This document shows positions 31,075 to 38,620 of a stretch of 39,623 nucleotides of DNA, in pieces; positions within the stretch are counted from its first letter, which is position 1; each line of letters opens with the position of its first letter. The notes under the pieces were generated by a model. The model saw nothing but the letters and a program-made list of their open reading frames with translations. It made no database searches and was not told the origin of the DNA. The position numbers and the translations under genes are program-made. The stretch is from positions 1-39,623 of the forward strand of contig JBEKLQ010000026.1 of NCBI GenBank assembly GCA_050010115.1. Direction: 5' to 3'. Origin of the DNA: JAKACA01 sp050010115 (GTDB lineage Bacteria > Actinomycetota > Acidimicrobiia > Acidimicrobiales > Bog-793).

Positions 31075-32652
31075 CTAAGCGCCACCACCGTGCACGCGGT
31101 GCACATCGAGGATCCCATCGCTCGCCCGGAGCACTCTCATGACGTCATCGGGCACGGGCACATCGGTGGCGAGCGCCATGAGCGCGGTCCCGGTCGCCCC
31201 GCCGGTCTGGCCGACTGCCATCGACGAAATGCTCACTCCCGCTTCGCCGACGGCCGTCCCGACGAGACCGATCATGCCGGCGCGATCGTCGTTGCGGACG
31301 ACGAGGAGGTTGTCGGCGAACGGCAGATCCACGCCGTGGTCGTCGATCATCACGATGCGTTCGAGGGCGCTCCGGCCGGCCAGCGTCCCGGAGACCGAGT
31401 GGTGGCCGCTCCGCAACGTGACGAGGCTGACGTACTCCAATGTCGTCGCCGTGGAGGACTCACGGACCGTCAGTCCCCGCTGCTCGGCGAGCCGCGGGGC
31501 ATTGACGTAGGACACCGGCTCGTCGCTGCCGGCCGCCAGCACGCCCTTCAGGGCGGCGAGCGTCAGGATCCCGATGTCCTCGCCGGCGAGTGCTCCCTCG
31601 ACGACCACCTCGAGGGCGTCCGGCCGTCCCTCACAGAGGGCGGCGAGGACCTGGCCGAGGCGCTCGGCGAGCCCGAGGTAGGGGCGGACCGCTTCCGACG
31701 CCGACCGGGCGGCGACGTTGACGGCGTACGGCACGAAGTCCCCTGCCAGGGCGAGCACGATCTGCTCGGCGATCTGCTCGCCAGCCTTGTCCTGGGCCTC
31801 CTCGGTGCTGGCGCCAAGGTGGGGCGTCACGACGACTCCCGGCAGGTCGAACAGCGGCGAGGACGTGCACGGCTCGGTGGAGAACACGTCGAGTGCCGCT
31901 CCGGCGACATGGCCGGAGGCGATGGCATCGGCCAGCGCTTCCTCGTCCAGCACGCCCCCGCGGGCGGCGTTCACGATGCGGATCCCCGGCTTCGCCTTGG
32001 CCAGGATCTCCTTGCCGATCAATCCTGCCGTCTCTGCGTTCTTCGGCAAGTGGATCGTGAGGAAGTCGGACTCGGCGACGAGCTGCTCGAGCGGCAGCAG
32101 CTCGACACCCATCTTCTTCGCCCGGTCCTCCGAGGTGTACGGGTCGTGGGCGACGAGCCGCATCCCGAAGGCGTGGGCGCGCTGGGCGACCAGCGCGCCG
32201 ATCCGCCCGAGACCGACGATGCCGAGCGTCTTGCCATGGAGCTCCACGCCCTCCCATTTGGACCGCTCCCACCGGCCGGCCACCAGGGCGGCGTGTGCCT
32301 GGGGGATGTTGCGGGCCTGGGCGAGGAGCAACGCCACGGCATGCTCGGCCGCCGACAGGATGTTCGACTCCGGCGCGTTGACGACCATGACGCCGCGGTC
32401 GGTGGCGGCGGCTACATCGACGTTGTCGAGGCCGACACCCGCGCGGCCGACGACGATGAGATCACGGCCGGCGGCAAGCAGTTCCGGTGTGACCTGGGTC
32501 GCCGATCGGACCACGAGTGCCTGGGCGCCGGCGATAACGGTCTCCAGCTGCCCGGGCGTCAAGCCGGTCTGGACGTCCACATCGTGACCAGCCGCTCGCA
32601 TGGCGTCGAGGCCACGGTCCGACAGCGTCTCGGTGACGAGGATGCGAGCCAC
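31075..32652 (-). CDS. serA: D-3-phosphoglycerate dehydrogenase
   Basis: 525 residues, the length of the mycobacterial type with both ASB and ACT domains. It oxidises 3-phosphoglycerate to phosphohydroxypyruvate, the first step of serine synthesis. The NAD-binding GLGRIG is at residues 147-152, NAARGGVLDE supplies catalytic contacts, and the active His is in VVTPHLGASTEEAQ. The ASB domain follows (about 320-450) and the C-terminal ACT domain (NDDRAGMIGLVGTAVGEAGVSISS) binds serine for feedback control. The start is GTG 32652, two bases after the aminotransferase stop with GGGGAGG seven bases upstream; longer readings lie inside that gene. Convergent with the glycosyltransferase gene. Confidence 0.95.
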   Translation of the reverse strand: MARILVTETLSDRGLDAMRAAGHDVDVQTGLTPGQLETVIAGAQALVVRSATQVTPELLAAGRDLIVVGRAGVGLDNVDVAAATDRGVMVVNAPESNILSAAEHAVALLLAQARNIPQAHAALVAGRWERSKWEGVELHGKTLGIVGLGRIGALVAQRAHAFGMRLVAHDPYTSEDRAKKMGVELLPLEQLVAESDFLTIHLPKNAETAGLIGKEILAKAKPGIRIVNAARGGVLDEEALADAIASGHVAGAALDVFSTEPCTSSPLFDLPGVVVTPHLGASTEEAQDKAGEQIAEQIVLALAGDFVPYAVNVAARSASEAVRPYLGLAERLGQVLAALCEGRPDALEVVVEGALAGEDIGILTLAALKGVLAAGSDEPVSYVNAPRLAEQRGLTVRESSTATTLEYVSLVTLRSGHHSVSGTLAGRSALERIVMIDDHGVDLPFADNLLVVRNDDRAGMIGLVGTAVGEAGVSISSMAVGQTGGATGTALMALATDVPVPDDVMRVLRASDGILDVHRVHGGGA

Positions 32653-32654
32653 GA

Positions 32655-33902
32655 TCAGACCTCCCCACTGCCGAGCAGTTCGCCGATCCGGGTGATCCCG
32701 CGTTCGAGATCCTCGTCTGACAACGCATAGGAAAAACGCCCATACCCCGGTGCGCCGAACGCCTCTCCGGGCACGAACGCCACGTTCGCCTCGTCGAGCA
32801 CGATCTCGGCCAGCTCGAGGGTCGTCGTCGCCGTCCGGCCGCGGATCGGGCGCCCGAGCAGGCCTGCGAGCGAGGGGAAGGCGTAGAACGCACCCTCGGG
32901 CTCCGAGCAGGTGACACCCGGCAACTCGTTCAGCATCCGGTGGATCGTCTTCCGCCGGCGGTCGAAGGCCGCCCGCATCTCGGCCACGGCTCCGAAATCG
33001 CCGGAGATGGCCGCCAGCGCGGCCTGCTGGGCGATGTTGTTGACGTTCGACGTGACATGGCTCTGCAAGTTCGTGGCCGCCTCGACGACGTCGGGCGAAG
33101 CGATCATCCAACCGACCCGCCACCCCGTCATGGCGTAGGTCTTTGCAACGCCGTTCAATACGACGCAGCGGTCGGCGATCTCGGGCACGAGGACAGGCAT
33201 CGAGTGGTGCTCCGCCTCCCCGTACACCAGATGCTCGTAGATCTCGTCGGTGACGACCCACCATCCGCGCTCGGCGGCGAGACGGCCGATGTCCTCGATG
33301 GCCTGGCGCGGGTAGACCGCTCCCGTCGGGTTGGACGGCGATACGAAGAGGAGAACCTTCGTCCGGTCGGTCGCAGCCTCCTCGAGCTGCTCCACGGTCG
33401 CCTTGAAGCCGCTGTCGATCCCCGCCGTCACGACCACAGGCCGGCCGCCACCGAGCGTGATGGCCTCCGGGTAGGTCGTCCAGTAGGGGGCGAGAAGCAG
33501 GACCTCGTCGCCGGGGTCCAGCAATGTCTCGAACGTGTTGGCGACGGCCTGCTTGCCGCCGTTGGTCACGACGACTTGGTTGGACGTGACCTTGTATCCG
33601 GAGTCCCGTTGGGTCTTGACGGCAATGGCCTCGCGCAACTCGGGCAGGCCGGGCGTCGGCGTGTAGTGGTGGTTCTTGGGGTCACGGCAGGCGGCCACGG
33701 CCGCTTCGACGATCGGTCCGGGCGTCGGGAAGTCCGGCTCTCCCGCCCCAAAACCCACGACATCGACACCCGCAGCCTGCAACGCCTTGGCCTTGGCATC
33801 GATGGCGAGCGTCGCTGACGGGGTGACCGCCGCGATCCGGCGGGAGATTCGGGTGGCGCTGGTAGCGCCGGTGGCGCGGGTCAGCTCGGTCGTAGGAGCC
33901 AT
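32655..33902 (-). CDS. Class I pyridoxal-phosphate aminotransferase (aspartate aminotransferase-like)
   Basis: 415 residues from ATG 33902 (CAGCAT -10-like box five bases upstream; a GTG at 33917 is also possible). Motifs are VGFGAGEPDFPTPGPI, YTPTPGLPELREAI, VSPSNPTGAVYPRQAI (binding the substrate carboxylate), VVTDEIYEHLVYG, and the PLP lysine in LNGVAKTYAMTGWRVGWM. The C-terminal Arg is in RFSYALSDEDLERGI. It matches the aspartate aminotransferase 1-gamma class but prephenate or other substrates are possible. It lies directly upstream of serA on one transcript, divergent from serC, so a role in amino-group supply for this serine module is inferred. Confidence 0.88.
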   Translation of the reverse strand: MAPTTELTRATGATSATRISRRIAAVTPSATLAIDAKAKALQAAGVDVVGFGAGEPDFPTPGPIVEAAVAACRDPKNHHYTPTPGLPELREAIAVKTQRDSGYKVTSNQVVVTNGGKQAVANTFETLLDPGDEVLLLAPYWTTYPEAITLGGGRPVVVTAGIDSGFKATVEQLEEAATDRTKVLLFVSPSNPTGAVYPRQAIEDIGRLAAERGWWVVTDEIYEHLVYGEAEHHSMPVLVPEIADRCVVLNGVAKTYAMTGWRVGWMIASPDVVEAATNLQSHVTSNVNNIAQQAALAAISGDFGAVAEMRAAFDRRRKTIHRMLNELPGVTCSEPEGAFYAFPSLAGLLGRPIRGRTATTTLELAEIVLDEANVAFVPGEAFGAPGYGRFSYALSDEDLERGITRIGELLGSGEV

Positions 33903-33937
33903 GGCCCATGCTGGCACATCGCCGGACTGGCAAGAAT

Positions 33938-33951
33938 CGACCGTTCGGTCG
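33938..33951. promoter_or_regulatory. Palindrome in serC/aminotransferase divergent promoter
   Basis: CGACCGTTCGGTCG has perfect six-base arms around TT and lies midway between the two divergent starts. The form is that of a TetR-type operator. The inner ten bases recur at 5635-5644. No regulator gene is nearby. Confidence 0.4.
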
Positions 33952-34003
33952 GCCGACGTCGCGGGCTCGTTTCCCCGATGTGAGCGGAGGCGGGATCTCC
34001 TGA

Positions 34004-34009
34004 CATGCT
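34004..34009 (+). promoter_or_regulatory. -10-like box CATGCT before serC
   Basis: CATGCT (NANNNT) ends six bases before the ATG at 34016; no ribosome site is present. Consistent with a leaderless serC message. Confidence 0.35.
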
Positions 34010-34015
34010 GGCGCG

Positions 34016-35143
34016 ATGGCTGACATCACGATCCCGGAGAACATCAAGCCCGCAGATGGGCGGTTCGGCTCCGGACCCTCCAAGGTGCGCCAGGAGGCGG
34101 TCGCCCGCCTCGCCGTGGCAGCGCCCACCTATCTCGGTACGAGCCATCGCCAGTCCGCCGTGCGGAGCGTCGTGGGCCAGCTTCGCGAGGGCCTGACGAG
34201 GTTGTTCGCCCTCCCCGACACCTACGAGGTGGTGCTCGGGAACGGGGGGACGACGACTTTCTGGGATGCGGCGACGTTCTGCCTCATCGAGCGCCGGAGC
34301 CAGCACCTGTCCTTCGGGGAGTTCTCGGCGAAGTTCGCCGCGTGTGCCACGACGGCTCCGTGGCTGACCGACCCGGAGGTCATCGCTTCCGAGGCGGGTA
34401 CGCACCCCGACGCCGTGGCCAGGCCGGGGATCGACACCTACGCGCTCACCCACAACGAGACGTCGACCGGAGTGCAGATGCCGATCCGCCGTCCGGTGGG
34501 CGCTGGCGGCGAAGCCGTCTCTGGCCTGGTGCTCGTCGACGCCACGTCGGCGGCCGGCGGCTTGCGCGTCGAGCCGGGCCAATTCGACTGCTACTACTTC
34601 GCGCCGCAGAAGTGCTTCGGATCTGATGGGGCCCTGTGGGCGGCGGCGGTCTCTCCTGCTGCCGCCGAGCGGATCGAGCGGCTGACCTCGGAACGCTGGG
34701 TGCCCGGGTCGCTCGACTTGAAGATCGCCCTCGACAACGCCCGCCTCGACCAGACCTACAACACGCCGGCGCTGAGCACCTTGCACCTGTTCGCCAGTCA
34801 GGTGGAGTGGTTCAACTCCAACGGCGGGATGGAGTTCTCGGCCTCCCGCTGCGATCGCTCCGCCGAGATCATCTATGGCTGGGCTGATCGCTCTGCGTTC
34901 GCGACCCCGTTCGTGACAGCACCGGCCGAGCGCTCGCACGTCGTCGCCACGATCGACTTCGACGACTCGATCGACGCCCTCGGCGTCGCGAAGATCCTCC
35001 GGGCGAACGGGATCGTCGACACCGAGCCCTACCGCAAGCTGGGGCGCAACCAGTTGCGGATCGCCCTGTTCCCATCCATCGAGCCGTCCGACGTCGAGGC
35101 GCTCACCGCCTGCATCGATTTCGTCGTCGGCAAGCTCGCCTGA
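34016..35143 (+). CDS. serC: Phosphoserine aminotransferase (actinobacterial type)
   Basis: 375 residues, the length of the mycobacterial-type SerC. It converts 3-phosphohydroxypyruvate to phosphoserine with glutamate. The start MADITIPENIKPADGRFGSGPSKVRQEA is characteristic of the actinobacterial subgroup. TYLGTSHRQSAVRSVVGQ, LGNGGTTTFWDAATFCL and YALTHNETSTGVQMPI contribute to the PLP and substrate site. The Schiff-base Lys is in YFAPQKCFGSDGALWAA. NTPALSTLHLFASQVEW follows. It is divergent from the aminotransferase-serA operon with a palindrome between, so the serine pathway genes could share control. Confidence 0.95.
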   Translation: MADITIPENIKPADGRFGSGPSKVRQEAVARLAVAAPTYLGTSHRQSAVRSVVGQLREGLTRLFALPDTYEVVLGNGGTTTFWDAATFCLIERRSQHLSFGEFSAKFAACATTAPWLTDPEVIASEAGTHPDAVARPGIDTYALTHNETSTGVQMPIRRPVGAGGEAVSGLVLVDATSAAGGLRVEPGQFDCYYFAPQKCFGSDGALWAAAVSPAAAERIERLTSERWVPGSLDLKIALDNARLDQTYNTPALSTLHLFASQVEWFNSNGGMEFSASRCDRSAEIIYGWADRSAFATPFVTAPAERSHVVATIDFDDSIDALGVAKILRANGIVDTEPYRKLGRNQLRIALFPSIEPSDVEALTACIDFVVGKLA

Positions 35144-35206
35144 GCGGACTTGGGAGTTCAACCACATCCCGGACTGCTTCACGAACCAGGCCGCTGCGGG
35201 TGTCCG

Positions 35207-36826
35207 CTACTCCCACTCGATCGAGCCGGGTGGCTTGCTCGTCACGTCGAGCACGACCCGGTTCACATTGGCGACCTCGTTCGTGATGCGCGTCGACATG
35301 CGGGTGAGCAGCCCGTCGGGTAGGCGTGCCCAGTCCGCCGTCATTGCATCCTCGCTGCTCACCGGGCGCAGCACGATCGGGTGACCGTAGGTCCGGCCGT
35401 CGCCCTGAACACCGACCGACCGCACGTCGGCAAGCAGGATGACCGGGAACTGCCAGACGCTCCGCTCCAGGCCGGCGGCGGTGAGCTCCTGGCGAACGAT
35501 CGCGTCGGCCTGCCGCAAGATGGCGAGCCGCTCGGCCGTGACCTCACCGAGGATCCGGATCGCCAAGCCGGGGCCGGGGAACGGATGGCGCCAGACGATC
35601 GCCTCCGGGAGGCCCAGCTCGAGGCCGAGCAGCCGGACCTCGTCCTTGAACAAGGACCTCAGCGGCTCGATCAACGAGAAACGCAAATCCGCCGGCAACC
35701 CGCCCACATTGTGGTGGCTCTTGATGACGGCGGTACCCGAGCCGCCACCCGACTCGACGACGTCGGGGTACAGCGTGCCCTGCACCAGGAACTCCACGCT
35801 GCCCGGGCCGTGATCGCCGAGCGGGGCCAGCACCTCGACGGCCGCTTCCTCGAAGGCCGTGATGAACTCGCGGCCGACGATCTTCCGCTTGGTCTCCGGA
35901 TCGATGACGCCGGCCAGCGCCTCGAGAAACCGAGCGCGGGCATCCACGGTCCGGAGGCGGATCCCGGTCGCAGCGACGTAGTCTTGCTCGACCTGCTCCC
36001 GCTCCCCCTCCCGCAGCAGACCGTGATCGACGAACACACACGTCAACTGATCCCCCACGGCTTCGTGCACGAGGGCGGCCGCCACGGCAGAGTCGACCCC
36101 GCCGGACAGCCCGCAGATCACTGCGTGATCACCCACGTGTTCACGGATCGCCGCCACCGTGTCCTTGATGATGTTGGCGGCGGTCCACGACGGCTCGATA
36201 CCGGCGCCGGAGTAGAGAAACCTCTCCAATACCGCCTGCCCATAGGGCGTGTGCACGACCTCGGGGTGCCACTGGACCCCGTACAGGCGGGCGGCCGGGC
36301 GTTCGAAGGCGACCACCTTGGCCGAGTCCGACGACCCGACGACCTCGAAACCCGGCGGAGCCGCCGTGACGGCGTCCCGATGCGACATCCAGACGGTCTG
36401 CGTGGCCGGTTGGCCGGCGAACAGCTCCGAAGAGGGATCGACGGTCACCTCGGTCCGCCCGAACTCGGCGGCATCGGTGTGCTTGACTGTGCCGCCGAGG
36501 GCGTCGGCCATGGCGTGGAAGCCGTAGCAGACGCCGAGCACCGGCACGCCGGCCTCGAACAGCGACCGGTCGACGTGGGGTGCGCCCTCCTCGTAGATGC
36601 TGGACGGCCCGCCTGAGAGGATGACGGCAGCCGGCTGCTTGGCCAGCATCTCGGGCACGGGCATCGAGTGGGGCACGATCTCGCTGTAGACGCGGGCCTC
36701 CCGGACCCTGCGGGCGATCAGCTGCGCATACTGCGCGCCGAAGTCCACGACGAGAACCAGCGGAGCGTGCTCGGGGAAATGCTCGGGAGCGCGTCCACCG
36801 GACACGTTCTCGGCCAAGCGATTCAT
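35207..36826 (-). CDS. guaA: GMP synthase (glutamine-hydrolysing)
   Basis: 539 residues; converts XMP to GMP using ATP and glutamine. The class I glutaminase domain (1-205) shows VVDFGAQYAQLIARRVREA, the nucleophile Cys100 in GVCYGFHAM and the His/Glu of YGVQWHPEVVHT. The ATP pyrophosphatase domain holds the P-loop CGLSGGVDSAVAAALV. The C-terminal dimerisation domain includes WRHPFPGPGLAIRILGE and ends DVTSKPPGSIEWE. Odd: the residue four after the nucleophile is His104 where class I glutaminases have Gln (CYGFQ in relatives). The ATG is preceded by a TAGCCT box six bases upstream, so translation is probably leaderless. It is flanked by ilvC and serC but belongs to purine synthesis. Confidence 0.95.
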   Translation of the reverse strand: MNRLAENVSGGRAPEHFPEHAPLVLVVDFGAQYAQLIARRVREARVYSEIVPHSMPVPEMLAKQPAAVILSGGPSSIYEEGAPHVDRSLFEAGVPVLGVCYGFHAMADALGGTVKHTDAAEFGRTEVTVDPSSELFAGQPATQTVWMSHRDAVTAAPPGFEVVGSSDSAKVVAFERPAARLYGVQWHPEVVHTPYGQAVLERFLYSGAGIEPSWTAANIIKDTVAAIREHVGDHAVICGLSGGVDSAVAAALVHEAVGDQLTCVFVDHGLLREGEREQVEQDYVAATGIRLRTVDARARFLEALAGVIDPETKRKIVGREFITAFEEAAVEVLAPLGDHGPGSVEFLVQGTLYPDVVESGGGSGTAVIKSHHNVGGLPADLRFSLIEPLRSLFKDEVRLLGLELGLPEAIVWRHPFPGPGLAIRILGEVTAERLAILRQADAIVRQELTAAGLERSVWQFPVILLADVRSVGVQGDGRTYGHPIVLRPVSSEDAMTADWARLPDGLLTRMSTRITNEVANVNRVVLDVTSKPPGSIEWE

Positions 36827-36832
36827 CTGTCG

Positions 36833-36838
36833 AGGCTA
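36833..36838 (-). promoter_or_regulatory. -10 box TAGCCT, leaderless guaA transcript
   Basis: TAGCCT ends six bases before the ATG at 36826 and is identical to the greA box. No ribosome site is present. Confidence 0.55.
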
Positions 36839-36862
36839 CACGTGAGGCTCAGGCTGCTTGGC

Positions 36863-36928
36863 GATGCCGGGCCGGGCCGGGCCGGCGATGCCGGCGATGC
36901 CGGGCCGGGCCGGGCCGGCGATGCCGGC
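36863..36928. repeat. 33-bp tandem repeat between guaA and ilvC
   Basis: Two perfect copies of a 33-base unit (36863-36895 and 36896-36928), each built from GATGCC and three or more GCCGG repeats, followed by a decaying partial copy toward 36950. It lies between the ilvC stop and the guaA promoter. It is strongly self-complementary (CCGG-rich), so an RNA or cruciform structure and a role as terminator are possible. Confidence 0.9.
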
Positions 36929-36953
36929 GATGCCGCCGGGCCGGCGCCGGGTG

Positions 36954-37979
36954 TCAGCCCCCGGAGACGTCCTCGAGACGCTGGCGGCCGGCCGAGACGA
37001 ACGGCATCATCGCCCGGAGCTCCGCACCGACCTTCTCGATCTGGTGCTTCTTGCCCTGGTCCTGGAGCTCCCGGTACCGCGGACGGCCGTTGGCGTTCTC
37101 CGCCACCCACTCGGCAGCGAAACGCCCGTCGCGGATCTCCTCGAGGATCGTCTGCATCTCGGCCCGCACATGGTCGTCGATGATGCGAGGGCCGCGAGTC
37201 ATGTCGCCGTACTCGGCCGTGTCCGACACCGAGAAACGCATCCCCGAGATCCCCTGCTCGTACATCAGATCCACGATGAGCTTCAGCTCGTGGAGGCACT
37301 CGAAGTAGGCGGACTCCGGCTGGTAGCCGGCGCCGACGAGGGTCTCGAAGGCGGCGGTGACGAGCGCCGTCACGCCACCGCACAGCACGACCTGCTCACC
37401 GAAGAGGTCCGTCTCGGTCTCTTCTTCGAACGTCGTCTCGAGCACGCCCGCCCGGGTCGCCCCGAGGGCGTCGGCGTACGAGAGGGCCAACTGCATCGCC
37501 TTGCCGGAGTTGTCGACGGACACGGCGATGAGCGACGGCACGCCGCCGCCTTCGGTGTAGGTCCGCCGGACGAGGTGGCCAGGGCCCTTCGGAGCCACCA
37601 TCCCGACATCCACACCCGCTGGGGGGTTGATCAGCCCGAAACGGATATTGAACCCGTGGGCGAAGAACAACGCGTCGCCATCATTGAGGTGCGGGGCGAT
37701 GTCCGCTTCGTAGACCGCCGCCTGCTCGGTGTCCGGCAGCAGGACCATGATGAGGTCGGCTTCAGAAGCCGCCTGCGACACCGGAACGACGCGCAGTCCT
37801 GCCGCCTCCGCCTTCACCCGGGATGCCGAGCCTTCGCGCAAGCCGACGCGGATATCCACGCCGGACTCGCTCAAGTTCAACGCATGGGCATGGCCCTGCG
37901 ATCCGTACCCGATGATCGCGACCTTGCGCGACCTCACCAGAGCCCGATCGGCGTCCTTCTCGTAGTAAAGCTGTGCCAC
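36954..37979 (-). CDS. ilvC: Ketol-acid reductoisomerase (class I)
   Basis: 341 residues from GTG 37979, with AGGAGAGG ten bases upstream; the protein then begins AQLYYEKDADRALVRSRKVAIIGYGSQGHAHALNL as in the family. It isomerises and reduces acetolactate and acetohydroxybutyrate with NADPH in Val/Leu/Ile synthesis. The nucleotide motif GYGSQG is at residues 24-29 and the cofactor loop reads GLREGSAS, with Arg and Ser typical of NADPH use. FFAHGFNIRFG and MVAPKGPGHLVRRTYTEGGGVP line the active site; ETETDLFGEQVVLCGGV and ECLHELKLIVDLMYEQGI carry the Mg ligands. It follows ilvN on the same strand across an 83-base gap with a hairpin. Confidence 0.96.
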   Translation of the reverse strand: MAQLYYEKDADRALVRSRKVAIIGYGSQGHAHALNLSESGVDIRVGLREGSASRVKAEAAGLRVVPVSQAASEADLIMVLLPDTEQAAVYEADIAPHLNDGDALFFAHGFNIRFGLINPPAGVDVGMVAPKGPGHLVRRTYTEGGGVPSLIAVSVDNSGKAMQLALSYADALGATRAGVLETTFEEETETDLFGEQVVLCGGVTALVTAAFETLVGAGYQPESAYFECLHELKLIVDLMYEQGISGMRFSVSDTAEYGDMTRGPRIIDDHVRAEMQTILEEIRDGRFAAEWVAENANGRPRYRELQDQGKKHQIEKVGAELRAMMPFVSAGRQRLEDVSGG

Positions 37980-38010
37980 GGTGGGGTGTCCTCTCCTGTC
38001 TCGGTCTTGA

Positions 38011-38028
38011 CGCCGGGCCACCCCGGCG
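38011..38028. promoter_or_regulatory. Hairpin between ilvN and ilvC
   Basis: CGCCGGG-CCAC-CCCGGCG is a perfect seven-base stem with a four-base loop, about 32 bases before the ilvC GTG. No T-tract follows, so it is more likely an mRNA processing or stability element than a terminator. Just upstream (38048-38080) an imperfect direct repeat AGACTG[T/C]TTGA spans the ilvN stop. Confidence 0.45.
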
Positions 38029-38062
38029 AATCACGAACTGACGATCAAGCAGTCTTTAGCGC

Positions 38063-38620
38063 TCAAACAGTCTTTGCGGTCGCGGTCGAGGTGACGGTGC
38101 CCTGCCCGAGAACGCCGCCGGCGCCGGCGCTCTTCAGCCTCGGGAGCGCCACGCGCCCGGTCCGCTGCAGCTCCAAGATGCCGTAGGACCGCATCAGCTC
38201 CTCGAAGTCGTCGAGCGCTTCCGGCGCCCCGGCGAGCATGACGGTCACCGCATCCAGGCTCATGTCGATGACCTGCCCACCGTACACACCGGCCAATTGG
38301 ATCACCTGCGCACGTTGGTCTGCATCCGCGGGCACCGTCGCCAGCAACAACTCGGCCTCACGGGCTTCGTCCGGGTGCAGCTCCCTGATCTCCACGATTG
38401 GGATGAGCTTGTCGAGCTGGGCGACTACTTGCTCGAGGGGCGCCGACTCCACGTCGACGACGATCGAGATGCGCGAGAACCTGGGGTCGTCGGTCGGCGC
38501 GACGGCAAGCGAGAAGATGTTGTACCCGCGGCGGGCGAACAGGCTCGCCACGCGTGTGAGCACGCCGGCCTTGTTTTCCACGAGCACCGACAGCAGGTGG
38601 TGCCGGGGCGCCCGGCTCAT
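38063..38620 (-). CDS. ilvN: Acetolactate synthase small (regulatory) subunit
   Basis: 185 residues. It begins SRAPRHHLLSVLVENKAGVLTRVASLFARRGYNIFSLAV, an ACT domain that binds valine and sets feedback inhibition of the catalytic subunit. The DDPRFSRISIVVDV segment and the second half (RAQVIQLAGVYGGQVIDMSLDAVTVMLAG) complete the usual IlvH/IlvN fold. The Gly/Ala-rich tail is slightly longer than in E. coli. The ATG at 38620 overlaps the ilvB stop by four bases (ATGA), so subunits are translated in a coupled way. The longer frame upstream of this ATG lies inside ilvB and is not used. Confidence 0.95.
   Translation of the reverse strand: MSRAPRHHLLSVLVENKAGVLTRVASLFARRGYNIFSLAVAPTDDPRFSRISIVVDVESAPLEQVVAQLDKLIPIVEIRELHPDEAREAELLLATVPADADQRAQVIQLAGVYGGQVIDMSLDAVTVMLAGAPEALDDFEELMRSYGILELQRTGRVALPRLKSAGAGGVLGQGTVTSTATAKTV

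Noticed and set aside
31075..33264. 729-residue reading of serA
   Set aside because: The extra N-terminal part is out-of-frame aminotransferase coding sequence; the GTG at 32652 has GGGGAGG and the family start.
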